From an uncultured Marinoscillum sp. (GTDB taxonomy: Bacteria; Bacteroidota; Bacteroidia; Cytophagales; MED-G16), in assembly GCA_902523065.1 (NCBI GenBank), contig CABYXZ010000001.1, positions 62,001 to 126,000 on the forward strand: a DNA stretch of 64,000 nt, given 5' to 3'. Under the pieces are notes generated by a model. The model ran no database searches, was not told the DNA's origin, and saw only the letters and a list, made by a program, of their open reading frames with translations. A program made the position numbers and the translations under genes. Below are positions 1 to 8,834 of the stretch, one piece after another. The number at the start of each line of letters is the position of its first letter. The first letter of the stretch is position 1.

Positions 1-1
1 T

Positions 2-175
2 TTAGAATTTATAGATAAACTTTACATAACTGAGATAAAAGCAAATATTGACGGAGATACTTTTTTTCCGAAATGGGATAAGAAAAAATGGAAAGAAGTA
101 TCAAGGATTAAACACCCATCAGATGATAAACATATTTATGAATTTGATTATGTCATTTATAAAAGAATCCTGTGA
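2..175 (+). CDS. folA: Dihydrofolate reductase, C-terminal part (5' end outside window)
   Basis: The window opens inside an open frame that encodes the last 57 residues of a DHFR-like protein. It contains the family's C-terminal pattern DGDTFFPKWD followed by alternating strands ending in a Y-rich edge (FDYVIYKRIL). DHFR reduces dihydrofolate to tetrahydrofolate with NADPH in the cytoplasm. The stop TGA overlaps the GTG start of cinA by four bases (GTGA), so the two are probably co-transcribed. Another folate gene, folK, lies at 5231. The N-terminal active site is not visible, so the call rests on the C-terminal signature only. Confidence 0.82.
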   Translation, partial: LEFIDKLYITEIKANIDGDTFFPKWDKKKWKEVSRIKHPSDDKHIYEFDYVIYKRIL

Positions 176-1425
176 TTAATTCTAATATAATTACAATTGG
201 TGATGAAATACTATCTGGACATATTATAGATACTAATGCAAAATGGTTAAGCGAGAAGCTCAATAATCTTGGAGTAACTATTTCAAAAAGACTAACAATA
301 CCTGATAAAAAGAAAGATATTAAAAAGACAATTAAGTTATCAATTAATGAATCAGATATTATCATAGTTACCGGAGGCTTAGGGCCAACAAACGATGACA
401 TTACTAAAAAAACATTATGTGAAATTTTTAATAGTAATCTCAAAGAGGATAAAAAATCACTTGATAATGTTTTAAGAATATTTAATAAGAGAGGTCTTAA
501 AATCACAAAAAAAAATAAGGATCAAGCTCTCCTTCCTGATAAATGTATAGTGCTAAATAATGATTATGGCACAGCACCAGGCATGGCTTTTTACGAAAAT
601 AAAAAACTTCTCATCTCATTACCTGGAGTGCCTTTTGAGATGAAAAGTCTATTCAAAGATAAATGTATCCCGCTTATAACAAGTAAGTTTAAAATGCCAA
701 TCATTTATCAAAAAACAATTAAAACAACTGGAATTGGAGAGTCATGGTTATCAGACTTAATTTTAGATTGGGAAAACAATCTTGAAAATGACATAAAGCT
801 TGCTTACCTTCCTAGTCTAGGGAGGGTTAAATTAAGATTGACAGCTAAAGGATACAATAAAAATACATTGAAAAAAATTGTAGATGATCAAATTAAAAAA
901 CTGATACCAAAAATAGAAGAATATGTTTTTGGGTTTGATGATGACGAACTTGAAAATGTGATAGGAAAACTACTCACTAAAAAGAAAAAAACCATTTCAG
1001 TTGCGGAAAGTTGTTCTGGTGGAAATATCTCAAAAGTTATAACCTCAATACCTGGATGTTCAAAATACTTTTTAGGTAGTATTGTAGCATACAGCAATGA
1101 TATCAAAGAAAATGTATTGGGCATAAGCAGAAAGTTAATCGAAAGATATGGAGCTGTTAGTGAAGAAGTTGTAGAAAAGATGGCATATCAAATAAGAAAA
1201 AAATTTAAATCAGATATTGGTATTTCTACTAGCGGTATTGCTGGTCCGTCAGGTGGAACCAAAGAAAAACCTGTAGGCACGGTTTGGATTGGATATAGTG
1301 ACAAAAATAAAACAGTGAGCAAAAAATTAAATCTTACAGAGAGGAGAGATATTAATATTATACTATCAACGATTAATTTATTAAATTTTTTGAGAATTAA
1401 TTTAGAAGGTTACAGAAAAGGATAA
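172..1425 (+). CDS. cinA: CinA, competence/damage-inducible protein with nicotinamide-nucleotide amidase domain
   Basis: At 417 residues this is full length for CinA. The N-terminal MoaB/Mog-like domain carries GDEILSG (10-16) and GGLGPTNDD (68-76). The C-terminal PncC-type domain carries VAESCSGG (277-284), with the presumed catalytic serine, and a later GIAGPSGGT segment. In characterised members the C-terminal domain deamidates NMN to nicotinic acid mononucleotide (pyridine nucleotide recycling) and the N-terminal domain is an ADP-ribose pyrophosphatase-like unit. The start is GTG, fixed by the 4-base overlap with folA. The 3' end overlaps the convergent downstream gene by 24 bases. Confidence 0.95.
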   Translation: MINSNIITIGDEILSGHIIDTNAKWLSEKLNNLGVTISKRLTIPDKKKDIKKTIKLSINESDIIIVTGGLGPTNDDITKKTLCEIFNSNLKEDKKSLDNVLRIFNKRGLKITKKNKDQALLPDKCIVLNNDYGTAPGMAFYENKKLLISLPGVPFEMKSLFKDKCIPLITSKFKMPIIYQKTIKTTGIGESWLSDLILDWENNLENDIKLAYLPSLGRVKLRLTAKGYNKNTLKKIVDDQIKKLIPKIEEYVFGFDDDELENVIGKLLTKKKKTISVAESCSGGNISKVITSIPGCSKYFLGSIVAYSNDIKENVLGISRKLIERYGAVSEEVVEKMAYQIRKKFKSDIGISTSGIAGPSGGTKEKPVGTVWIGYSDKNKTVSKKLNLTERRDINIILSTINLLNFLRINLEGYRKG

Positions 1426-2208
1426 GATAAATCTGTTGTAGTATCCTTCCCTTCTAGTTATGTTATCCGAAACGTTTTGATTTGGATCAAAGAAGATCAT
1501 ATCCCACCACCATAAATTATGTTCTGATTTATATTTTTGTAATAGATAGCCTCCCTTTAATGAGATATTAGTTCTTCTCAAAGATTTCTTGATTCCTAAA
1601 CCGATACTCCAATAAAGACCACCTTCAACAGATATGTAATCATTTCTAAAATCTTCAGCGAAAGAATAACCGATATTATTATATGTAAAAAATTTATATC
1701 TAGATACTTCTAATGAATTAGAAGGAAAAATATCATAAGAGCTATTTATGAAAATAGGAATGAAATTAATTCTATCAATTGTTAAAATACCAGTTCCAAT
1801 GCCCGAGTTTAAAACTTTTTTATTGTTAATTCCTTTAGCTATATAAACATTACCATAAGCCGTATAATCACCAAAATTAAGACCTAACTCAAATTGATTC
1901 CATGATTTATTATTCAATACCTTAAAATACTTTGGAGAAGAATAATTTAATTTTAACTTATAATTCTGATTTGATGAAATTCTGATTGTATCATTATTCT
2001 TTTTAAGATAAAATAAAATTCCACCTTGGATATTATTACTTATATCATCTGTAGAATATTCTAAAAGTTTTCCGTAATATTTTCCTGGAAAAAATAATTC
2101 ATCACTATTTAATAACTCTATTGGTTTTGTCCCTCTAATTTTTAATACATCATTGTTTTGTGATAAAGCTAGAAAAGGAATAAATATTAAAAAAAAAATA
2201 CCTTTCAT
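1402..2208 (-). CDS. Secreted, probably outer-membrane beta-barrel-like protein of unknown function
   Basis: This 268-residue protein has a clear signal peptide (KGIFFLIFIPFLALSQ, ending in the SQ cut site usual in Bacteroidota). The mature part is rich in alternating aromatic and polar residues and ends in ILSFSVTF, a terminal aromatic typical of outer-membrane barrels. I do not recognise a named family. ATG at 2208 gives a TGATG one-base overlap with the upstream LVIVD gene; GTG at 2211 is the alternative. It is the third gene of an operon with two LVIVD lipoproteins, which suggests a shared envelope role (inference). Its end overlaps cinA. Confidence 0.7.
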   Translation of the reverse strand: MKGIFFLIFIPFLALSQNNDVLKIRGTKPIELLNSDELFFPGKYYGKLLEYSTDDISNNIQGGILFYLKKNNDTIRISSNQNYKLKLNYSSPKYFKVLNNKSWNQFELGLNFGDYTAYGNVYIAKGINNKKVLNSGIGTGILTIDRINFIPIFINSSYDIFPSNSLEVSRYKFFTYNNIGYSFAEDFRNDYISVEGGLYWSIGLGIKKSLRRTNISLKGGYLLQKYKSEHNLWWWDMIFFDPNQNVSDNITRREGYYNRFILSFSVTF

Positions 2209-2990
2209 CACATTCTTTCTATAGGTATAGTACTAATGTATAACATCTCTGCATTTTCACAATCATAATTATATTGATGAAAACCATCTGATCCTATAAC
2301 CATTAATACTCCCTGAAATGGAATGACATCAAGAGATCCAATATCATCAAAGTGTTTTATTAACCTCAAATCATCCAAGTCTGTTTTATCATACATTTTT
2401 ATACCATATTCACCTTCTGATATAAATAAGCAGTTTCCATCAACACCAAGACCGTGTGGGTTAATCATTTCATATGTCTTAAATAGCCTTGGATTATTAA
2501 GATTAGAAATATCTACTATATCAAGCTGATTATTGAAACCCATACATTCGCTTCCACCTCTTAAAGTAACGTAAGCATAATTATCCTGTACTACTACTGG
2601 ATCACAGCTTGTTACGTGCTCATAAGATGATATATATTTAGGTTCCTCTTTATTCTCTAAACCATATATATGCATTCCACTTTGAGCTCCAATAAATAGA
2701 TTTTCTCCATAAGGAAAAATTGTCTCTATACCCCACCCTAAACTAACTTCTGAAGTTATCTTTGGATTTACCTTGTCCTTTATATCGAAAGTTTTTAAGT
2801 CATATGAATCTACTGTATATAAATAATCACCTTTAATTGTAAATCTAGCCATTGAACCACCAATTCCTGTACCCGAAGACTCACCGCTCATCTGAACATC
2901 ACCGGAAACATTTCCGCCAAATGAGAAGTCTGATGAACTATCGCATGATAATAAAAAAACTAAATAAATCAATAAACTCTTAATCTTCAT
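2208..2990 (-). CDS. LVIVD-repeat lipoprotein (larger, 260 aa)
   Basis: An N-terminal lipoprotein signal with lipobox LLSC (cysteine at residue 16) is followed by a Ser/Gly-rich linker and several LVIVD-type repeats (for example LKTFDIKDKVNPKITSEV and LDIVDISNLNNPRLF). These repeats form beta-propeller-like surface domains in Bacteroidota; their biochemical role is not established. The protein should be anchored to the outer membrane. It lies 2 bases after the related gene at 2993 and overlaps the downstream barrel-like gene by one base, so the three form one transcription unit read leftward. Confidence 0.8.
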   Translation of the reverse strand: MKIKSLLIYLVFLLSCDSSSDFSFGGNVSGDVQMSGESSGTGIGGSMARFTIKGDYLYTVDSYDLKTFDIKDKVNPKITSEVSLGWGIETIFPYGENLFIGAQSGMHIYGLENKEEPKYISSYEHVTSCDPVVVQDNYAYVTLRGGSECMGFNNQLDIVDISNLNNPRLFKTYEMINPHGLGVDGNCLFISEGEYGIKMYDKTDLDDLRLIKHFDDIGSLDVIPFQGVLMVIGSDGFHQYNYDCENAEMLYISTIPIERM

Positions 2991-2992
2991 AC

Positions 2993-3514
2993 TTAAAATA
3001 CTAGCTCACAATCTTTACTTTCAATAAATTCTTCTATAACCTCTTCATTATACCCAGTTACTATTCCTAGATTTTCAGAAAAAAGCATTCTGTTCTCGTA
3101 ATAGTTTTGAAATGATCCCTTGATTCTGTTAACTTCCTTAATAGAGTTTATATCAGAAATATCAAAAATCACCAAGTCTATATAACTATCTGCGTACAGA
3201 TAATCATCTTTAGTAGCTATATCATAATTTCCAGGAATATTAATAAAACCAAGTTTTTTTGGATTACTTACTACTCTATTGTCAATAACGTGGATGCCTT
3301 TACCAGTTTCACTTATAAATAGATAGCCTGACTTATAATTTAATTTACCTGGTGAGTTAATATCTCTTATATCATCATAATAAATAGAGTCCCTTAAAGA
3401 TTCCATATTTGAATATACTGGTGTTGAATTTACGTATGTTGTGTATTCGTTACACTTATCTTGACATGAAAAAAAGAGAATAATAAACGAAAAAAATATG
3501 TATCTTGGGGTCAT
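2993..3514 (-). CDS. LVIVD-repeat lipoprotein (smaller, 173 aa)
   Basis: This is a short lipoprotein: signal MTPRYIFFSFIILFFSC with the lipobox cysteine at 17, then one or two LVIVD-like units (GIHVIDNRVVSNPKKLGFI, LVIFDISDINSIKEVN). It is shorter than most LVIVD proteins but has its own signal peptide, lipobox and stop, so it looks like a separate paralogue of the next gene rather than a broken half. It is the first gene of the 3514-to-1402 operon and has a good promoter candidate at 3535-3564. Function unknown; surface exposure is inferred. Confidence 0.75.
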   Translation of the reverse strand: MTPRYIFFSFIILFFSCQDKCNEYTTYVNSTPVYSNMESLRDSIYYDDIRDINSPGKLNYKSGYLFISETGKGIHVIDNRVVSNPKKLGFINIPGNYDIATKDDYLYADSYIDLVIFDISDINSIKEVNRIKGSFQNYYENRMLFSENLGIVTGYNEEVIEEFIESKDCELVF

Positions 3515-3534
3515 GTTTTTGTTAACGTTTATGA

Positions 3535-3564
3535 CAAAGTTAAATTATAATTTTTAAATACAAA
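3535..3564 (-). promoter_or_regulatory. Bacteroidota-type promoter for the LVIVD operon
   Basis: Read on the reverse strand, TTTG (3561-3564) is followed by an 18-base spacer and TAACTTTG (3535-3542). This matches the Bacteroidota housekeeping consensus TTTG-N17-23-TAnnTTTG. The predicted transcript would begin around 3530, about 15 bases before the ATG at 3514. Among the leftward genes this is the best two-box match in the window. Confidence 0.6.
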
Positions 3565-3577
3565 CTCCCTTTAAAAT

Positions 3578-4858
3578 ATGAGTAAAATCGAAATGTTGAT
3601 GCCAAAAATGGGTGAAAGTATTATGGAGGGAACCGTTCTTAAATGGCTAAAGAAAGAAGGAGATAAGATTAATGAAGATGAATCTGTATTAGAAGTTGCT
3701 ACTGATAAGGTAGACACTGAAATACCATCTACATGTTCAGGAATATTAAAAAAAATTTTAGCTGAGGAAGGTGAAGTAGTTAAAGTTGGAAGTCCAATAG
3801 CAATTATAGATTCTGATGAGGAAAATACATCTGATGACGGATTAGACTTTATAGATGAGATTGAAAAAAATTTTGAAGAAGTAAAGGAAATTACATACCA
3901 AAAACCAGATGCATCAACAAAGAAAATAAAGAGCGAATCAAATAGATTTTATTCACCTTTAGTTCTGAACATAGCAACTAGAGAAAACATCAGTTTGGAT
4001 ACACTTGATGAAATCAATGGAACAGGTGAGAATGACAGAGTTACCAAATATGACCTTCTAAAGTTTATCGAAGATAAAAATTTAGTTTATGAACCTAAAA
4101 TTGAGACTTCTGAAAATAATGATTTAGAGATAGAATTAAAAGAGGGAGAAGAACTTATAGAACCAGATAGAGTTAGAAAAATTATTGCCTCAAGGATGGT
4201 AGAGTCGAAAAAAATAGCTCCTCATGTCACTTCTTTTGTAGAGGCGGATATTACAAATATTTATAAAACACGTAACGATATAAAAGAAAATTTTTTAAAA
4301 GAAAATAAAGTTCCAATCACTTTTAATCCAATATTTATAAAATGCGTTGCAGATGCTCTTAAAGAATTTCCAATGATGAATATATCATTTATAAATAATA
4401 AAATAATTAAAAAAAATTATATAAATATTGGTGTAGCTGTTGCATTAGGTGACGATAATTTGATTGTGCCTGTTCTGAAAGATGTTGATAAACTAAATTT
4501 CATAGATTTAATCAAACACTCTAACGATTTAATTACCCGAGCCAGAAATAATAAGTTAAAACCTATTGACCTTGAGGATGGGACATATACCATATCAAAT
4601 GTTGGTTCATTTGGTAATGTTATGGGTACACCAATAATTGTTCAGCCTCAAGTTGGCATTCTTGCTATTGGAACAATTAAAAAAGTTCCAGCAGTAGTCG
4701 AGACAGAAAAAGGCGATGAAATTCAAGTAAGAAATAGACTATTTTTATCACACACTTACGATCATAGAATAGTTGACGGAGCACTTGGAGGAAAATTTGC
4801 TCAAAAAGTTGCTGAAAATCTTGAAAATTTTAATTTAAAATCAAATATTAGCCAATAA
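3578..4858 (+). CDS. Dihydrolipoamide acyltransferase, E2 of a 2-oxoacid dehydrogenase complex
   Basis: At 426 residues it has the standard E2 layout: an N-terminal lipoyl domain with the lipoylated lysine in TDKVD (Lys44), an acidic linker, a peripheral subunit-binding domain at about 125-165, and the catalytic acyltransferase domain from about 190. The active-site signature DHRIVDG has the HxxxD pair at His396 and Asp400. E2 transfers the acyl group from lipoyl to CoA. No E1 or E3 gene is adjacent, so the substrate (branched-chain oxoacid, pyruvate or 2-oxoglutarate) cannot be fixed; a single lipoyl domain and this architecture most resemble the branched-chain type of flavobacteria. Confidence 0.92.
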   Translation: MSKIEMLMPKMGESIMEGTVLKWLKKEGDKINEDESVLEVATDKVDTEIPSTCSGILKKILAEEGEVVKVGSPIAIIDSDEENTSDDGLDFIDEIEKNFEEVKEITYQKPDASTKKIKSESNRFYSPLVLNIATRENISLDTLDEINGTGENDRVTKYDLLKFIEDKNLVYEPKIETSENNDLEIELKEGEELIEPDRVRKIIASRMVESKKIAPHVTSFVEADITNIYKTRNDIKENFLKENKVPITFNPIFIKCVADALKEFPMMNISFINNKIIKKNYINIGVAVALGDDNLIVPVLKDVDKLNFIDLIKHSNDLITRARNNKLKPIDLEDGTYTISNVGSFGNVMGTPIIVQPQVGILAIGTIKKVPAVVETEKGDEIQVRNRLFLSHTYDHRIVDGALGGKFAQKVAENLENFNLKSNISQ

Positions 4859-4860
4859 AT

Positions 4861-5274
4861 ATGGAATTAAAGGCTACGTTCAAAAGAAGTTTTTTTAAAA
4901 CATTTACTTGGAGAGTTTTTGCGTCCTTGGATACAGCCCTACTGACGTGGTGGTTTTCCGGTGATGTTATTACTGGTTTAAAAGTTGGTGGTCTCGAGGT
5001 TGTAACCAAATTAATAATTTATTTCTTACACGAAAGAGCGTGGAGAATTGGTTGGAAAAAACAAACTGATGATTTTCATCATTCTAAAAGAAGAAGTTTA
5101 TACAAAGCTATTACCTACAGGTTCATTGGCACAATGGACACTTTTTTAATAGCCTGGTTTTTTACAGGTTCGGCATTTACCGGTAGCAAAGTTGCAATAG
5201 CTGAAGTATTTACAAAAATAATTATTTATTATGTCCACGAAAGAATATGGGACAGACAAAAAATCGGAAACTAA
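4861..5274 (+). CDS. DUF2061 membrane protein with two tandem copies of the domain
   Basis: The 137 residues are an internal duplication: residues about 7-66 and 78-136 align along their length, sharing K/RRS, TxR, DTxLxxWxF(S/T)G and the closing HER.W. Each half has two hydrophobic segments, giving about four membrane spans. DUF2061 has no established function; related domains occur in marine bacteria, sometimes near sulfate-assimilation genes. It starts two bases after the E2 stop, and folK begins inside its 3' end with a 44-base overlap. Confidence 0.85.
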   Translation: MELKATFKRSFFKTFTWRVFASLDTALLTWWFSGDVITGLKVGGLEVVTKLIIYFLHERAWRIGWKKQTDDFHHSKRRSLYKAITYRFIGTMDTFLIAWFFTGSAFTGSKVAIAEVFTKIIIYYVHERIWDRQKIGN

Positions 5275-5749
5275 TTTTTCTTATCTTTCAATTGGATCTA
5301 ATATTGGCGATAGACTCCATAATTTGTCAAAGTCTCAAATTGAAATAGAAAAAGTTATTGGCAAAATTCATAATTCATCAAAGATTTATGAAACTGAACC
5401 TTGGGGCTATAAAGAGCAAGAGTTTTTTCTAAATATGGTAATATATGTTGAGACATTATTAAATGCTGAATCATTATTATTAGCATGTAAAAAGATCGAA
5501 AAAAATATGGGTAGAGTAAAAAATAAAAAATGGGGAGAGAGAAATATAGATATTGATATTCTTTATTATAACAATGACATAATCAATCAAAAAGATTTAC
5601 AAATACCACACAAGCACCTTCATGAGAGAAAATTTATTCTCAAACCGCTTAATGATATCAATCCAAACTATATTAATCCAACAAAACGAAAAACTAACTC
5701 AAAATTATTAAATGAATGTACAGATAATTCTATTGTAAATGATATTTGA
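5231..5749 (+). CDS. folK: 2-amino-4-hydroxy-6-hydroxymethyldihydropteridine pyrophosphokinase (HPPK)
   Basis: This 172-residue cytoplasmic enzyme transfers pyrophosphate from ATP to the pterin, the step before dihydropteroate synthesis. Visible family motifs are LSIGSNIGDR near the N-terminus, YETEPWGY, the metal and substrate segment ERNIDIDIL, and IPHKHLHERKFILKPL. The only in-frame ATG upstream of the first core strand is at 5231, inside the DUF2061 gene, so either a 44-base overlap or a rare ATT start is used. The stop overlaps the next gene by 11 bases. Confidence 0.93.
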   Translation: MSTKEYGTDKKSETNFSYLSIGSNIGDRLHNLSKSQIEIEKVIGKIHNSSKIYETEPWGYKEQEFFLNMVIYVETLLNAESLLLACKKIEKNMGRVKNKKWGERNIDIDILYYNNDIINQKDLQIPHKHLHERKFILKPLNDINPNYINPTKRKTNSKLLNECTDNSIVNDI

Positions 5750-6488
5750 GGGTTACGAATATTTTATACTATTTCTTGCTGGTTTTTTCTCTGGAGCAAT
5801 TAATACAGTTGCAGGTGGTGGATCACTTCTAACCTTACCAATTTTAATTTTTATGGGGTTACCGCCAACTGTAGCAAATGGTACTAATAGGATCCAATTA
5901 ATTTTTGCACAGTTTTTCGCAGTTTATGGATATAAATCTAAAGGCTTATTTGATTATAAATTATCTATTTGGTTAGCATTTTCTGCAATACTTGGATCAA
6001 TAATAGGAGCAAAAATAGCTGTTGAAGTACCAGAGGAATTTTTTAAAAAAATATTATCAATTATCATGATATTAGTAATGATTAATATTTTTTTTAAAAA
6101 GAATAAAAAAGTTGACGAAACTATTACCTCTATAAAAAAACAAAAACTGTCTATTTTATTGTTTTTTTTCATTGGCCTTTACGGAGGTTTTATTCATGCA
6201 GGAGTTGGATTCTTAATGATACTAGTACTTTGTGGTATTAACGGATTTAGTATTATAAAAGCTAATAGTATAAAGGTTTTCGTTGCACTTTTTTTTACTC
6301 TATTTGCCTTATTTATTTTTATTTTAGAAAGTAAAATTAATCTTATGTATGGTATAAATTTAGCTATTGGAAGTTCATTGGGTGGATGGTTAACCAGCAG
6401 ATGGTCATTCAATAAGTCAGAGACATATATGAGATATATTTTATGTGCTATTATATTTTTTTTAGCAATTCGTCTTTGGTTATTCTAG
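5739..6488 (+). CDS. TSUP (TauE/SafE) family membrane permease
   Basis: At 249 residues with about eight hydrophobic segments, it carries the two diagnostic glycine-rich half-repeats of the family: GAINTVAGGGSLLTLP near the N-terminus and GGFIHAGVGFLMI in the middle. TSUP proteins are thought to export sulfite or small sulfonate-type organic anions across the inner membrane, but substrates vary and none can be assigned here. The start ATG overlaps the folK stop, and the GT2 gene follows one base after the stop, so it sits in the middle of a forward transcription unit. Confidence 0.88.
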   Translation: MIFEGYEYFILFLAGFFSGAINTVAGGGSLLTLPILIFMGLPPTVANGTNRIQLIFAQFFAVYGYKSKGLFDYKLSIWLAFSAILGSIIGAKIAVEVPEEFFKKILSIIMILVMINIFFKKNKKVDETITSIKKQKLSILLFFFIGLYGGFIHAGVGFLMILVLCGINGFSIIKANSIKVFVALFFTLFALFIFILESKINLMYGINLAIGSSLGGWLTSRWSFNKSETYMRYILCAIIFFLAIRLWLF

Positions 6489-6489
6489 T

Positions 6490-7350
6490 ATGAAAATTCT
6501 CATAATCATTCCAGTTTTTAACGAAGAAAACAATATAGAAAAATGTATTGATTCTATTCTGCATCAAACATATAAAGTATCAAACATAATTCTTGTAAAT
6601 GATGGATCAACAGATAAAACATTGGAAAAAATTAATTTTTTATCAAAAAAATATAAAAATGTTAAAAGCTATGATCTAAAAAATTCCTTACCAAAACCGC
6701 TGCCAGGTAAAAAAATAATAAAAGCCTTTAATTATGGTCTTTCAAAGAATAAACTAAAATACGATTTTATTGGTAAGTTTGACGGAGATCTCATATTGCC
6801 AAAAAATTATTTTGAAATTCTTATTAATGAATTTAAAATCAATAATAAACTTGGATTGGCCTCGGGTGTAATAGCATCAATGGTAAATGAAAAATGGTTA
6901 ATAGAAAATATGTATGATAAAGACCATGTAAGGGGCGGAATAAAATTTTATAGTAAAGAGGCTTTTAAAGAAATAAATGGATTAAAAGAGTCTATTGGAT
7001 GGGATACTCTTGATGAAATGCAATTAAAATATTCTAGATATGAAATTAAAGTATTCAAAAATATTATAACAAAACAAATAAGGAAAACAGGAGATAGATA
7101 TATCAAAAAGAAATATTTTAATCAAGGAAAGGTAATGTATCTTCTTGGATACGATATTTTTTTAGCTCTGGTTGGTTCTATTAAATTTTCATTAAAAGAG
7201 AGTTCATTAATGCCATTTTTTAAATCTATTTTTTCTTATTTCTATTGTCTTGTGACTAATGAAAAGAAAATTGTCAATGATAAATTAGCTAATTTTATAA
7301 AAAACTTTAGATATAGAAGGATTAAAGAAAAGATTTGCTTTAATATCTAA
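6490..7350 (+). CDS. Family 2 glycosyltransferase
   Basis: This 286-residue protein has a GT-A fold start (IIPVFNEENNIEKCIDSILHQ), the nucleotide-binding VNDGSTDKT, and a DxD-like FDGDLILP at about residue 97. The C-terminal quarter is basic and amphipathic without clear membrane spans. GT2 enzymes add a sugar from a nucleotide donor to a lipid-linked or surface glycan on the cytoplasmic face. The flippase 14 bases downstream and the GT4 gene beyond it suggest a small surface-polysaccharide set; the sugar is not predictable. Confidence 0.88.
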   Translation: MKILIIIPVFNEENNIEKCIDSILHQTYKVSNIILVNDGSTDKTLEKINFLSKKYKNVKSYDLKNSLPKPLPGKKIIKAFNYGLSKNKLKYDFIGKFDGDLILPKNYFEILINEFKINNKLGLASGVIASMVNEKWLIENMYDKDHVRGGIKFYSKEAFKEINGLKESIGWDTLDEMQLKYSRYEIKVFKNIITKQIRKTGDRYIKKKYFNQGKVMYLLGYDIFLALVGSIKFSLKESSLMPFFKSIFSYFYCLVTNEKKIVNDKLANFIKNFRYRRIKEKICFNI

Positions 7351-7364
7351 AATCTAAAAATTAG

Positions 7365-8834
7365 ATGAACATAATAGTTAGACAAAGTTTTTGGTCTTCA
7401 ATAGTAATTTACATAGGAGTTGTACTAGGCTTCGTAAACTCCATAATTCTATTCCCTCAATTTCTTAGTACTGAACAAATTGGAATTGTAAGACAATTAA
7501 TTAGTGCGGCTACACTTTTGATACCTATTACAACATTTGGAGTAAATGCATCATATGTAAAGTTTTATCCCAATTTCGTAGATGACAAAAGTCAAAAAAA
7601 TCAATTTTTTATATATGAATTGACAGTAATCCTTTTGAGTTATTGCGTAGTATTTGCTTTTTTAAATTTATTTTATGAAGATATTAGAGGTTTATTTACT
7701 GAAAAATCAAGAATATTATTTAATTACTTTGATGTTTTTCTATTAATTCTTTTTTGTCTGAGCATAAGCACTTTATTTGAGTCATTTCTCAGAGCTAGAT
7801 ACGATACGGTCGTAACAAATGTAGTTAACGGGGTTTCAAATAGAATACTTACTGCTTTAACTTTAGTTCTTTTTTCTTTATCACTTATAAGTTTTGACGA
7901 ATTCATAAATTACCAAGCAGTTATCTATGCTTTTGGTCTTTTTATACTATTAGCATATGCTAATAGAAAAGATAAAATTGAAATTAATTTGAGTTTTGAT
8001 AGAATAAAATACAAATTAAAAGAAATTTTTAATTTTAGTTCTTATGCTTTTATAGGTTCATTTTCTAATATAATAGTTCTAAATATTGATGTTATTATGG
8101 TTACAAGTTTTTTAGGACTATCAGATACAGGAATATATACTACAGCATTCTACATTGGAATGATAATTGAGATACCAAGAAGAGCAATATCTCAGATATC
8201 AATTCCATTCATTTCTGAAAATATTAAAAAGAAAAATTTTTCTAAGATTGAAAAAAATTATAAAGATGTAAGTATTCACCAAATGCTTATTGGAGTTTTG
8301 TTTTATGTTATTTTAATTTTAAATATTGATAATATTTTTAATCTAATTCCAAACTCAGAGGAGTTTTCAGCTGGAAAAGATGTCGTCTACATCGTGGGCT
8401 TATCCAGACTTGTAATAATGGCATTCAGTTATAACTCTGAATTGATCTCTCTCTCAAAATACTACAAATTTACAGTTATAACTATTATAGCATTAGCTAT
8501 TTTAACTATAACACTAAATATTTTTTTAATACCTGATTATGGAATGATAGGCGCAGCGTATGCTTCACTAATTTCGTTGGTATTTTTTAATCTAATCAAA
8601 TATAGTTTCATTAAGATAAAGATGAAAATAACTCCTTTTTCTATAAATTCTATCAAAAGTATTTTATTGGGAGTGTTTGTTTATTTTGCTGTTTTGTCAA
8701 TACCAGATAATGATATTATTATAGTTGACATATTAATTAAAACAATAATATCATCTTTCATTTTTGTTATTTCAGTTTATGCCCTAAAAATATCTCCAGA
8801 ACTTAATAAGTTAATTAAAAGTAGATTAAACTAA
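7365..8834 (+). CDS. Polysaccharide flippase of the MOP superfamily (Wzx-like)
   Basis: The 489 residues have about 12-14 hydrophobic segments spread along their length. The N-terminus is RQSFWSSIVIYIGVVLGF followed by LFPQFLSTEQIGIVRQL, typical of Wzx/polysaccharide biosynthesis family proteins. These move lipid-linked oligosaccharide units from the inner to the outer leaflet of the inner membrane. It follows the GT2 gene and converges with the GT4 gene, sharing the tetranucleotide CTAA as both stops. The exact cargo cannot be read from the sequence. Confidence 0.88.
   Translation: MNIIVRQSFWSSIVIYIGVVLGFVNSIILFPQFLSTEQIGIVRQLISAATLLIPITTFGVNASYVKFYPNFVDDKSQKNQFFIYELTVILLSYCVVFAFLNLFYEDIRGLFTEKSRILFNYFDVFLLILFCLSISTLFESFLRARYDTVVTNVVNGVSNRILTALTLVLFSLSLISFDEFINYQAVIYAFGLFILLAYANRKDKIEINLSFDRIKYKLKEIFNFSSYAFIGSFSNIIVLNIDVIMVTSFLGLSDTGIYTTAFYIGMIIEIPRRAISQISIPFISENIKKKNFSKIEKNYKDVSIHQMLIGVLFYVILILNIDNIFNLIPNSEEFSAGKDVVYIVGLSRLVIMAFSYNSELISLSKYYKFTVITIIALAILTITLNIFLIPDYGMIGAAYASLISLVFFNLIKYSFIKIKMKITPFSINSIKSILLGVFVYFAVLSIPDNDIIIVDILIKTIISSFIFVISVYALKISPELNKLIKSRLN

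Noticed and set aside
153-506. Open frame of 117 codons on the reverse strand opposite cinA
   Set aside because: It is antisense to a clear cinA coding region and has no recognisable domain; similar long antisense frames arise throughout this AT-rich sequence.
2208-3514. The two LVIVD genes as one gene split by a frameshift
   Set aside because: Each has its own signal peptide and lipobox cysteine and a proper stop and start, so they are separate paralogues.
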